Source of the DNA: Chlamydomonas sphaeroides
Lineage: Eukaryota > Chlorophyta > Chlorophyceae > Chlamydomonadales > Chlamydomonadaceae
Length of the DNA stretch: 27,656 bases
Assembly: GCA_001662425.1 (NCBI GenBank)
Contig: BDDC01001266.1
Span: 1 to 27,656 of the forward strand
Direction: 5' to 3'
Shown: piece by piece, positions 27,101-27,656 of the stretch
Position numbering within the stretch: the first letter of the stretch is position 1
Layout: the number at the start of each line of letters is the position of its first letter
The notes under the pieces: generated by a model
What the model was told of the DNA's origin: nothing
The model's database searches: none
Seen by the model: the letters and a program-made list of their open reading frames with translations, nothing else
Program-made: the position numbers and the translations under genes

Positions 27101-27656
27101 TACTGCAGGGATAGCGGAGCCGTCCAGGAAGCGGTAGGTGCCATTGGTCCGCCGCACGCCCAGCCAGAATCCGGCGGCGCTCTCAGGCCGCCCCAGGCCC
27201 CACTCCACAATCATGTCAGTCACGCGGTCCCACTCGTCTGAGGATGGGGATTGTGGAGCACGTGCTTGTTAAGCAACTGCAACTTCGGGCATCGGTATGT
27301 GCGCCGTTGCACCTGCAGATGCAGCCCCCTGCTACCCCTGCCCACTATGCCCACCATCCGTGGCGTACGTCAGCAGGTCTCCTCCGCGCACCCTGCCACA
27401 GTTACGCACACACACAGACACATACACCATGAGTCATGGCTCTCTCTCAGCAGTTGACTTGCTCGCCACTGCGAGCAAAACATCCCCCCACCTGCACAGC
27501 TCGTGCGCCTGGTTCCACGCCAGCCGCACATCCAGCAGCTGCACCGTGCTGGCTGTCCCGGCACTGGTGACCAACTTCAGGGAGGCGACCGGCAGCATGT
27601 CCCTGGCCGCATCGTGGTCGATGGTGGGCGCAGGCTCCAGCCGCATGGCCGACACG
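1..27656 (-). CDS. Giant multi-lectin mosaic protein gene, partial at both ends (about 126 exons)
   Basis: One spliced reading frame can be followed from the right edge to the left edge on the minus strand. At almost every junction the donor (mostly GTGCGT, GTGAGT, GTAAGG, GTACGT) and a CAG acceptor preserve the codon phase and rejoin a recognisable fold; for example exon 27031-27237 ends in one base of a codon completed by exon 26758-26924, restoring the CTLD ending TTLWVDQPC...FPLC. Modules in order are CTLD x2, half CTLD, F-type lectin x3, CTLD x2, two half CTLDs around one full CTLD, VMO-I, F-type lectin, WSC, half CTLD, CTLD x2, PAN-like, CTLD x7, DUF4215 and a beta-sandwich tail. About 4,450 residues are encoded here and the gene continues both ways. 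Likely secreted or surface-anchored adhesion/lectin protein; signal peptide and any membrane anchor lie outside the window. An annotation pipeline may have split it into several gene models. Individual small exons are less certain than the overall model. Confidence 0.88.
222..1847 (-). CDS. Beta-sandwich repeats, part 2, continuing beyond the left edge
   Basis: Exons 1681-1847, 1512-1605, 1321-1403, 1197-1252, 1023-1125, about 689-925 (a donor at 760 is the alternative), 532-621, 349-432 and 222-281. The chain reads CPVEG-VKICATVHPGNTSV, ADGSFVLAVGAGS, YDTHTFTM, VYDIDFRDTTTREVSVSVA, GGNCRFGLGGVTLQFTAMSC, ALPWTISYVELAEPI, SVSFTYMAPVEMSVSLC, LAAYGRIYEAFMPPD, NVRIRLFEKYGRQTC, DTIGGDKTDCANAKLG. 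This is one tandem Cys-containing beta-sandwich unit type (VKIC...DGSF...HTF...DTTTREV...C...LG...C). All joins except the one after 925 agree in phase. No stop codon occurs, so the gene continues left of base 222. Confidence 0.78.
1955..3892 (-). CDS. Beta-sandwich repeats (FN3/Ig-like and carboxypeptidase-regulatory-like), part 1
   Basis: Exons 3723-3892, 3438-3548, 3255-3345, 2879-3165, 2575-2784, 2469-2493, 2270-2357, 2090-2124 (2141 is an alternative start) and 1955-2013. Segments include GVDYTLFAQVRGFNETKESS, TTTCGCTLDNPGGRPVNLTV, GLTYRYCVTVASDASSLFY, then TIMWAGKISGEVKTRML, TGRILGTSTVVSTLADDSGK, and the repeated ends CTGQLVR and SLPITGFVR. The pattern sGxVxG....T..DDSGKYTL is that of carboxypeptidase-regulatory-like beta sandwiches; the FN3-like assignment rests on GLTYRYCVTV. 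Exon 2270-2357 uses a GC donor (CAG|GCACGT), chosen because it alone lets the next exon avoid a stop. No enzyme motif is visible. Confidence 0.72.
3663..3682. repeat. Short GGGCTA tandem repeat
   Basis: Three perfect GGGCTA units sit in the intron between exons 3723-3892 and 3438-3548. The motif resembles but does not match plant/algal telomere repeats (TTTAGGG or TTTTAGGG). It is treated as a simple intronic repeat. Confidence 0.7.
3980..4356 (-). CDS. DUF4215 / Myxococcus-type cysteine-rich repeat
   Basis: Exons 4200-4356 and 3980-4065. The joined chain reads SATTCPAVGPSLLAWQQ, RRSCGDGVPWKGK, EECDLGSGNSADGICRANTC. The signature CGDG...EECD.G..N..DG.C...C is that of DUF4215-type Cys-rich repeats, common in extracellular proteins of myxobacteria, algae and ciliates. 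The intron falls between CGDG and EECD, and phase zero is kept. Preceding it, about 35 Ala/Gln/Glu-rich residues could be a helical linker. Function unknown; probably a disulphide-stabilised spacer between lectin and beta-sandwich regions. Confidence 0.8.
4450..5200 (-). CDS. C-type lectin-like domain 18
   Basis: Exons 5043-5200, 4869-4931 and 4450-4766. The first has a 30-residue lead then RGGYLYTLYAHSSVRTSW; the second AALLCRNALAAGELARVSNA; the third DLTELSSLLSS, RLWLGGIDALSLG, VQWTPSG, SSAMCASLDAAS, IRSDNCTISLGFICAS. Cysteines are at canonical positions; EPN is absent. The final residues VVAEITGDG lead in phase two into the DUF4215 exon. This is the last CTLD before the C-terminal region. 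Confidence 0.9.
5282..5991 (-). CDS. C-type lectin-like domain 17
   Basis: End of exon 5947-6030, then 5731-5868, 5443-5670 and 5282-5339, all phase zero. Chain: TLGAARYTLFNVPRSWESA, RAWCLSQGQRLADFSSREEY, SLVWVGYRSSGTTILMADG, PSAWASGEPNERV, NSCVALKLRD, DTSCTSTLRPLCE. This domain has only four exons with large central ones, in contrast to CTLD-14 to -16. EPN is present but the WND position is DTSC, so the calcium site is half conserved. Confidence 0.92.
5992..7521 (-). CDS. C-type lectin-like domain 16 with full EPN + WND site, plus Cys/Ser linker
   Basis: Exons 7339-7531 (a linker with RCTEDTGS and CTWHANTYAAC, then NMSYMGWDYL), 7141-7236, 7044-7063, 6929-6948, 6822-6850, 6553-6634, 6409-6449, 6267-6286, 6155-6191 and part of 5947-6030. 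Chain: YYNETVVYSAAQSRCIALGG, LLTFWNSIGEQE, AVVNQLR, PFVTSSG, DARFWLGLQ, STWLWSNGVVQ, VSDWLPGEPNDTGG, IEACAE, LIMYRGR, DPVFDTLANSWN, DNRCDVTMAYLCR. EPN is intact and WND is assembled across an intron (WN|D). Exon 7044-7063 uses a GC donor (CAG|GCAAGG). The 20-nt exon 6929-6948 is needed to bring the phase into register. Ten exons for one CTLD is extreme fragmentation. Confidence 0.87.
7522..8918 (-). CDS. C-type lectin-like domain 15 with full EPN + WND site
   Basis: Exons 8876-8918, 8556-8671, 8411-8451, 8226-8259, 7966-8046, 7794-7816, 7619-7689 and the start of 7339-7531, all in phase. Chain: GGFEYLYYDSIATQ, SLAAQRCNSAGALLVYWDS, EFEDVSNQLR, DGFARYWLGLTRN, NVSAWLWSTG, ISDWNTGEPNGLSGSG, EGCG-EAWLWRN, NPLTDPTANGWNDIPCSFQ, PIMC. 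The fold is complete and, unlike most CTLDs in this gene, retains both EPN and WND, the calcium-2 site motifs of mannose-type C-type lectins. Calcium-dependent mannose/GlcNAc-type binding is a fair prediction. It is closely related to CTLD-14 and CTLD-16. Confidence 0.87.
9181..10928 (-). CDS. C-type lectin-like domain 14
   Basis: End of exon 10877-11191, then 10654-10737, 10549-10583, 10426-10457, 10233-10298, 9782-9847, 9691-9710, 9534-9584 and 9181-9246. It reads HRDAEYL-FFGNAQPYSG, CAAVGGLLSYHPTL, DESEIVLSRLR, LVFGGWTSSS, ADLWIGLKRM, ATWIWENGQPQL, VGLGEPNDSGG, NEGCAE, AILERMRDPLTDPLAAA, DNNCGRGLCGLSALCEQ. The exons are unusually small (20-84 nt). Exon 10549-10583 uses a GC donor (CAG|GCAAGG). 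Exon 9782-9847 uses an AAG acceptor after a strong pyrimidine tract, chosen because it alone keeps the phase. EPN is intact, but Trp of WND is lost (AAAD), so the sugar site is incomplete. A possible 10-nt exon at 9042-9051 links it to CTLD-15. Confidence 0.82.
9848..10232 (-). other. Longest intron in the model (385 nt)
   Basis: This stretch separates exon 10233-10298 (WIWEN) and exon 9782-9847 (GQPQL) of CTLD-14. It starts with GTGAGG and ends in a pyrimidine-rich tract CTCTCTTTCTTTCATAAG. I see no conserved protein segment, transposon end or RNA gene in it. Both neighbouring exons join in phase across it, so no extra exon is needed. Confidence 0.7.
10929..11020 (-). CDS. Proline-rich PPPSPPPSPP linker
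   Basis: In the middle of exon 10877-11191 the chain leaves CTLD-13 and passes through GLPVEATAAAFF into SPPPSPPPSPPTPAS, then enters CTLD-14. Ser-Pro-Pro repeats of this kind are the hydroxyproline-rich rods of volvocine wall and matrix proteins (pherophorins, gamete agglutinins), where the prolines are hydroxylated and glycosylated. It probably forms a stiff spacer between the N-terminal mixed lectin block and the C-terminal tandem CTLD block. It also supports an algal origin and an extracellular location. Confidence 0.85.
11021..11825 (-). CDS. C-type lectin-like domain 13
   Basis: Exons 11799-11825 (linker), 11577-11701, 11398-11490, 11280-11327 and the first part of 10877-11191. Elements are GGWDLVLYRAHSVTWFTAQQ, ICASQ-GHDLLWLLDAAEEA, TEPVWM-GLVRDASGRAKWR, ATPATRLSTW, DGLCGVLDP and ASYAFVCRA. 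The intron before exon 10877-11191 (88 nt) is set by the only acceptor that keeps phase zero (CCCGCAG near 11192); an upstream CTCGAG would create a stop. No EPN/WND motif is present. Confidence 0.88.
11914..12421 (-). CDS. C-type lectin-like domain 12
   Basis: Exons 12169-12421 and 11914-12083. The first carries AKYRLITAPATWEVARRTC, AQGGHLATLETPGAAD and GLWVGMYLAQADTYR; the second WLNGAVVSSDTVVHIEDYL, NCGLLLLPANESASA and AELPAYVCET. It is a complete fold with the cysteine pairs in place. The phase-two join at TYR|WLNG is unambiguous. No EPN or WND is present. A 27-nt exon (11799-11825) links it to CTLD-13. Confidence 0.92.
12496..13266 (-). CDS. Cys-rich segment: VMO-I-like fragment followed by PAN/apple-like domain
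   Basis: Exons 13177-13266, 12997-13104, 12769-12923 and 12496-12694. The first two give VVTCPAGTVVTGIAGTVSP and TTGLHWGAICGKPD, resembling one sub-repeat of the VMO-I-like domain at 16.6-17.7 kb. The third and fourth give LQVVCRAEWSVPRLEGTDA, DAASCAETCLGS and VWYKDGRCTCARALDG, the Cys spacing of PAN/apple-like domains. The stretch ends with GYVLEYGMDDSIGQICATAER, which I cannot assign. Phases agree throughout. Domain names here are less secure than elsewhere; a divergent WSC is the main alternative for the second part. Confidence 0.65.
13373..13911 (-). CDS. C-type lectin-like domain 11
   Basis: End of exon 13780-14238 and exon 13373-13676. The chain is ITIRDRVYSLYSDLMAWPD, ALSFCQQ-GGDLAF, MLDDDAADLDAMVVEW, TVWVGASDGREEGVWRWVDG, ERWWLGEPAVSTLKNCAM, DFWKAERC and ALPLCTK. 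The donor of exon 13780-14238 is GC rather than GT: CAG|GCAAGC, the consensus of GC-AG introns, and it gives phase zero with the natural CQQ-GGDLA spacing; the nearest GT donor would insert four extra residues. The site is GEPA/FWK, so the canonical calcium ligands are lost. Otherwise a textbook fold. Confidence 0.92.
13912..14437 (-). CDS. C-type lectin-like domain 10
   Basis: End of exon 14378-14682 and most of 13780-14238. It reads ELLLFDMVSPFYPAHSVC, AHGGRLAELGSGAEVAVVE, RVWFGAVYDKSSSTW, GGALCGVLSLTL, PADWTAADC and LRFVCRR. The intron lies between the first-helix Cys and the GG-LA element, a position shared with several CTLDs in this gene, and phase zero is kept. The motif is WTA instead of WND and no EPN is seen, so a calcium-dependent sugar site is not expected. 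Confidence 0.9.
14552..14682 (-). CDS. CTLD-9, C-terminal half only, after the WSC domain
   Basis: The start of exon 14378-14682 joins the WSC end in phase and reads GLVEAESCGVMRI, FVRRQC and NALARPLCRR, the pattern of the last third of a CTLD (Cys-x-x-M ... Cys ... PLC). The first half is absent. It complements CTLD-8, which has only its first half and precedes VMO-I/FTP-4/WSC. After it comes a Ser/Thr/Ala-rich linker of about 38 residues (14438-14551) before CTLD-10. Confidence 0.68.
14777..15365 (-). CDS. WSC domain
   Basis: Exons 15296-15365, 15179-15224, 15040-15095, 14904-15014 and 14777-14819, all in phase. The joined chain matches WSC: LLGCFTDLDAPNRRLP, TAYMTPQLCGVMARRAG, FNLYGLQAGVQCWAGNDE, GGCSFGCPGDSSQ, TCGANWQNAVYRVQ. 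Eight cysteines and the motifs GCFTD..R.LP, YGLQ.G..CW, CPGD and CG.....VY are where the family has them; one Cys of the usual CxC pair is Ala (CWAG). WSC domains are extracellular carbohydrate-binding modules found in fungal wall sensors, algal proteins and polycystins. None of the exons could be called from single ORFs; the splice reconstruction reveals the domain. Confidence 0.9.
15456..15540 (-). CDS. Ser/Gln-rich linker with a reading-frame break
   Basis: Between the end of FTP-4 (EMRVFG) and the WSC domain the required frames differ. FTP-4 enters in one frame, but the WSC exon 15296-15365 needs two bases left over, which only the frame giving QEQPASSFASNAPLHDTYR provides. No normal-sized intron fits: the only GT-AG options are about 40-48 nt, inside 15500-15560. 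Either a very short intron is used, or one base is missing or extra in the sequence, or the gene carries a real frameshift here. The donor near 15455 (CG|GTACC) is good and joins correctly to the WSC exon. Confidence 0.5.
15541..16623 (-). CDS. F-type lectin / discoidin-like domain 4 (FTP-4)
   Basis: End of exon 16598-16767, then 16407-16484, a probable 17-nt exon 16305-16321, 15980-16067, 15796-15905 and the start of 15456-15647. It reads YNLALNRPAFASSVLVN, VKAFDGSTAA, DNFWH, VRPWLAVNLTALSIIERI, RADCCAER, FTDTIVRVGNQSITSS, IVWRQSAAIT, IFGGWVVLHSS and VAVAEMRVFG. RADCCAER fits the F-type lectin motif RxDxxxxR, and the His of DNFWH lies 22 residues upstream, near the family spacing of 24. The 17-nt exon has good borders (CGTAG acceptor, CACG|GTGGTG donor) and fits the phase, but an 11-nt alternative near 16160 also fits the phase. 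The rest is firm. Confidence 0.85.
16624..17745 (-). CDS. VMO-I-like beta-prism domain
   Basis: End of exon 17463-17914, then 17283-17331, 17092-17153, 16948-17011, 16803-16865 and most of 16598-16767. Three sub-repeats typical of vitelline membrane outer layer protein I are seen: CPAGRYVRGILIRVD...FGALSMSLWCSDG; then SGPDWTSVG...RYCSSTNTP, NHAVGMAVWGSSSGVDGMG, ITNVALIC; then GPFGTLLGEVRCPANHYIC, LGDRGD, DTGLNQITMLCC. The repeated pattern Cys-Pro...G...(10-25 residues)...N/G-I-x-x-x-C and the WTS/GPFG turns match the three-fold beta-prism; jacalin-like lectins share this fold and are the main alternative. All five joins agree in phase, including the 49-nt exon. VMO-I folds are best known as animal secreted proteins; here it sits in a lectin mosaic. 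Confidence 0.78.
17746..18201 (-). CDS. CTLD-8, N-terminal half only, before the VMO-I domain
   Basis: Rest of exon 18032-18309 and the first part of 17463-17914. Sequence elements are HYALYDITTDFEAAETFC, GGGSLAWFTNPQDAGR, AWFGANDRASDGAWVYSVDG and STLRWSAPLRG. The chain stops being CTLD-like exactly at the long-loop position where GEPN and the C-terminal Cys segment should follow. In the same exon it passes into ALCPAGRYVRGI, the start of the VMO-I fold. The matching C-terminal half appears only after the VMO-I, FTP-4 and WSC domains (CTLD-9, 14552-14682). Confidence 0.8.
18202..18812 (-). CDS. C-type lectin-like domain 7
   Basis: Rest of the large exon 18387-18932 (546 nt, the longest in the window) and the start of 18032-18309. 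It reads VLAAYDGMFDQSRAQALC, GGTLAELTTAEASQNF, AWFGLTSSVAESGVWRW, MWLPSQPSGG, then after the intron LREDCAMVVYTASNN, WGWRDAPCRGSWARPLC. The fold is complete, and the join restores phase with one base left over. QPSG replaces the EPN/QPD motif and WRD replaces WND, so a canonical calcium site is unlikely. Confidence 0.9.
18813..19168 (-). CDS. CTLD-6, C-terminal half only
   Basis: Exon 19074-19168 plus the start of exon 18387-18932. After CTLD-5 ends, the chain goes through a Ser/Thr/Pro-rich stretch (LLYSTTSGLSP...NHRWAPGAPS) to RDCAMLDVVTTKGFADVPC and HRIACRR, the C-terminal half of a CTLD. The first half (helices and GG-LA region) is missing. The intron before exon 19074-19168 is only 70 nt, too short to hide the missing part. 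Interpretation: a decayed or partially deleted CTLD between two intact ones. Confidence 0.72.
19239..20022 (-). CDS. C-type lectin-like domain 5
   Basis: Exons 19860-20022, 19650-19747, 19404-19545 and 19239-19319; every join agrees in phase. The first exon carries RRFQIYAAARSWDDALTVC and GGLASFGSAAEYSRVMSDL, the second FLHMGLNDR, the third DIWRWADGQPFFYAATW and NDCSAIRLNC, the last THVWSDVAC...SMCVLE. All four core cysteines and the WxWxDG loop are present, so this is a complete canonical fold. The EPN position is TPLG and WND is WSD, so it probably does not bind sugar through calcium. The preceding exon 20253-20487 ends in VCER plus one base, and the joined codon gives an uninterrupted chain. 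Confidence 0.9.
20136..20195. repeat. Two tandem copies of a 30-bp unit in an intron
   Basis: The unit starting ACACGGGCCACACACG occurs at 20136-20165 and again at 20166-20195, with a few substitutions between copies. It lies in the intron between exons 20253-20487 and 19860-20022. It is a local duplication with no visible coding or regulatory role. Confidence 0.85.
20253..20912 (-). CDS. C-type lectin-like domain 4
   Basis: Exons 20801-20912, 20672-20685 (14 nt), 20589-20643 and 20253-20487. The chain is SREAFVQ-IGSS-SWLALSERI...QVSELE, VYGVPLSL, ISYSWPGQ, FDTWAASRPIAGHGECVAI, HTWVNLPC and PYVCER. The first helix lacks the usual Cys, so the first disulphide cannot form as in the canonical fold, while the C-terminal Cys pairs are intact. 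There is no EPN or WND, arguing against a standard calcium/sugar site. The 14-nt exon has a clear CAG acceptor and a CAG|GTACGC donor and is required by phase. The upstream part of exon 20801-20912 is a Pro/Arg/Thr-rich linker after FTP-3. Confidence 0.83.
21108..22297 (-). CDS. F-type lectin / discoidin-like domain 3 (FTP-3), degenerate sugar motif
   Basis: Exons 22214-22306, 22049-22119, 21812-21898, 21637-21672, 21484-21535, 21277-21300 and 21108-21184. It reads NMAFLRPAYASSIFSG, WLAVDGTTQPLN, FFHSDNDLTPW-LSVNLRQ, VLVYGRADSNSAER, NAELRVGFVPIK, NPLVWKQ-APDVIYGQ and RLVSFVDIQGTAIDV. Phases agree throughout. The position of RxDCCxxR is replaced by RADSNSAER, with loss of both Cys and one extra residue before the final Arg, so the F-type sugar site is probably altered or dead. 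The His-containing FHSD element is shared with FTP-2, supporting common descent. Exon 21484-21535 ends at a GC donor (CAG|GCACGT). Confidence 0.83.
21951..21977. repeat. Intronic GCT/CAG trinucleotide repeat
   Basis: About nine GCT units on the plus strand (CAG on the gene strand) lie between exons 22049-22119 and 21812-21898. Read on the gene strand in one frame it would give polyglutamine, but flanking exons join in phase without it, so it is placed in the intron. Confidence 0.85.
22298..24280 (-). CDS. F-type lectin / discoidin-like domain 2 (FTP-2)
   Basis: Exons 24257-24289 (end), 24079-24150, 23823-23841, 23629-23707, 23454-23506, 23243-23294, 23077-23154, 22825-22865, 22556-22653, 22441-22455 and the start of 22214-22306. 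It opens with NVALFK, then SSVPMAYLQF...YFAVDGNE, a 19-nt exon (SMFHSDG), GDPFLSVDLSSRHAVSSIRIR, RLDCCAFR (RxDxxxxR present) with a candidate ligand His in the 19-nt exon, LVWTQPGPVADG, TPFIGR, LHVRLSLVPK, and a 15-nt exon VTELQ leading to VFG. Exon 23629-23707 uses a GC donor (CAG|GCAAGA). Exons 22825-22865 and 22556-22653 fit in phase but are the least certain part, the latter relying on a weak GAG acceptor. Confidence 0.78.
24281..25687 (-). CDS. F-type lectin / discoidin-like domain 1 (FTP-1)
   Basis: Exons 25574-25687, 25346-25368, 25251-25298, 25137-25157, 24953-25023, 24789-24866, 24523-24568, 24369-24383 and part of 24257-24289. The start is canonical for fucolectin/F5-8C folds: INLAAGRATTANG...TANAVDG. 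A 23-nt exon gives ALGKPLFS, then VDMATVAAVYGF, then a 21-nt exon gives RPDCCAE, continued by RFTGGQVRLGL. The end is PVFG-RYITMSLSLASGVSLE, a 15-nt exon (LREFQ) and VWG. RPDCCAER fits the F-type lectin sugar motif RxDxxxxR. The conserved upstream His of that family is not visible here, so sugar binding is less certain than for FTP-2 and FTP-4. All nine joins agree in phase. Confidence 0.85.
25817..25999 (-). CDS. CTLD-3, N-terminal half only, fused to F-type lectin
   Basis: A single exon encodes the first half of a CTLD: DSATRQC, FGGRLLSVNNASEW, the second helix, and TFTWIGLK-type core (SFTWIGLKASG). Instead of the second half (W.W.DG loop, last Cys pair), the exon splices in phase one to exon 25574-25687, which starts a discoidin-like fold within about 12 residues. 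The intron between them is only 112 nt and I see no exon in it that could encode the missing half. This is therefore a truncated CTLD or the remnant of a recombination between lectin cassettes. Confidence 0.75.
26065..26857 (-). CDS. C-type lectin-like domain 2
   Basis: Rest of exon 26758-26924, then 26425-26593, 26219-26303 and about 26065-26186. The chain reads VISVYDVQ-MAQGDADAFC, GGSLASFQSLYEM, VTLWTSLTN, ELLYIDGK, then WPTASSEPGCVSVLL and a Cys-rich end containing ALCAYQLC. Phases agree at the first three joins. The last exon's 3' end is uncertain: the best donors (near 26065, 26083) are weak, and the following intron would be only about 65-85 nt. The EPN motif is EPG and there is no WND, so a classical calcium site is absent. 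It is followed directly by a CTLD that has only its first half. Confidence 0.78.
26858..27656 (-). CDS. C-type lectin-like domain 1 (5' partial)
   Basis: Exons 27492-27656 (continues right), 27355-27392, 27031-27237 and the first part of 26758-26924. The fold is complete apart from its extreme start: WNQAHELC at the first helix, then the 38-nt exon supplies GGDLLTYATD, followed by the second helix (EWDRVTDMIVEWG), FWLGVRR, the W..GEP-like loop (TPWAAGEPAAGG), EDCIEAM and the C-terminal WVDQPCQGHVAFPLC. The 38-nt exon was found because the neighbouring exons did not agree in phase; inserting it fixes the phase and supplies the expected GG-LA segment. The calcium-site motifs are degenerate (GEPA instead of EPN, WVD instead of WND), so calcium-dependent sugar binding is doubtful. 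Adjacent CTLD-2 begins in the same exon. Confidence 0.88.

Overview
The window lies inside one very large, intron-dense nuclear gene on the minus strand. Both ends of the gene are outside the window, so no promoter, start codon, stop codon or poly(A) site is visible. I rebuilt the transcript exon by exon from the minus strand by requiring GT-AG (sometimes GC-AG) borders, phase continuity and continuity of known protein folds. The result is about 126 exons (median well under 100 nt, several of only 10-25 nt) and roughly 13.4 kb of coding sequence, about 4,450 residues in this window alone. The GC-rich DNA, the very short introns (about 60-230 nt), the recurrent GTGCGT and GTGAGT donors, the SPP-rich hydroxyproline-type linker and the domain mixture all suggest a chlorophyte alga of the Chlamydomonadales (volvocine/Haematococcus-like). 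The organism is an inference, not a reading.

N to C (right to left) the modules are: two C-type lectin domains (CTLD-1, -2; 27.66-26.07 kb); a CTLD N-terminal half (CTLD-3); three F-type lectin/discoidin-like domains (FTP-1 to -3; 25.7-21.1 kb); CTLD-4 and -5; a CTLD C-terminal half (CTLD-6); CTLD-7; a CTLD N-terminal half (CTLD-8); a VMO-I beta-prism (17.75-16.62 kb); FTP-4; a WSC domain (15.37-14.78 kb); a CTLD C-terminal half (CTLD-9); CTLD-10 and -11; a Cys-rich segment with a PAN/apple-like part (13.27-12.50 kb); CTLD-12 and -13; a PPPSPPPSPP linker; a tandem set of three closely related CTLDs (CTLD-14, -15, -16; 10.9-6.0 kb); CTLD-17 and -18; a DUF4215 Cys-rich repeat (4.36-3.98 kb); and a chain of beta-sandwich/carboxypeptidase-regulatory-like repeats running to the left edge, where a compound microsatellite fills an intron.

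Nearly every module is a carbohydrate-binding or adhesion fold, so the product is best read as a secreted or cell-surface multi-lectin adhesion protein (matrix, mating or particle recognition are guesses). Only CTLD-15 and CTLD-16 carry the full EPN + WND calcium/mannose-type site. FTP-1, -2 and -4 carry the F-type lectin motif RxDxxxxR. The most striking architectural feature is that CTLD-8 (first half only) and CTLD-9 (second half only) flank the VMO-I/FTP-4/WSC block, as if that cassette were inserted into the long loop of one CTLD. No plus-strand gene, tRNA, rRNA, transposon or CRISPR is supported.
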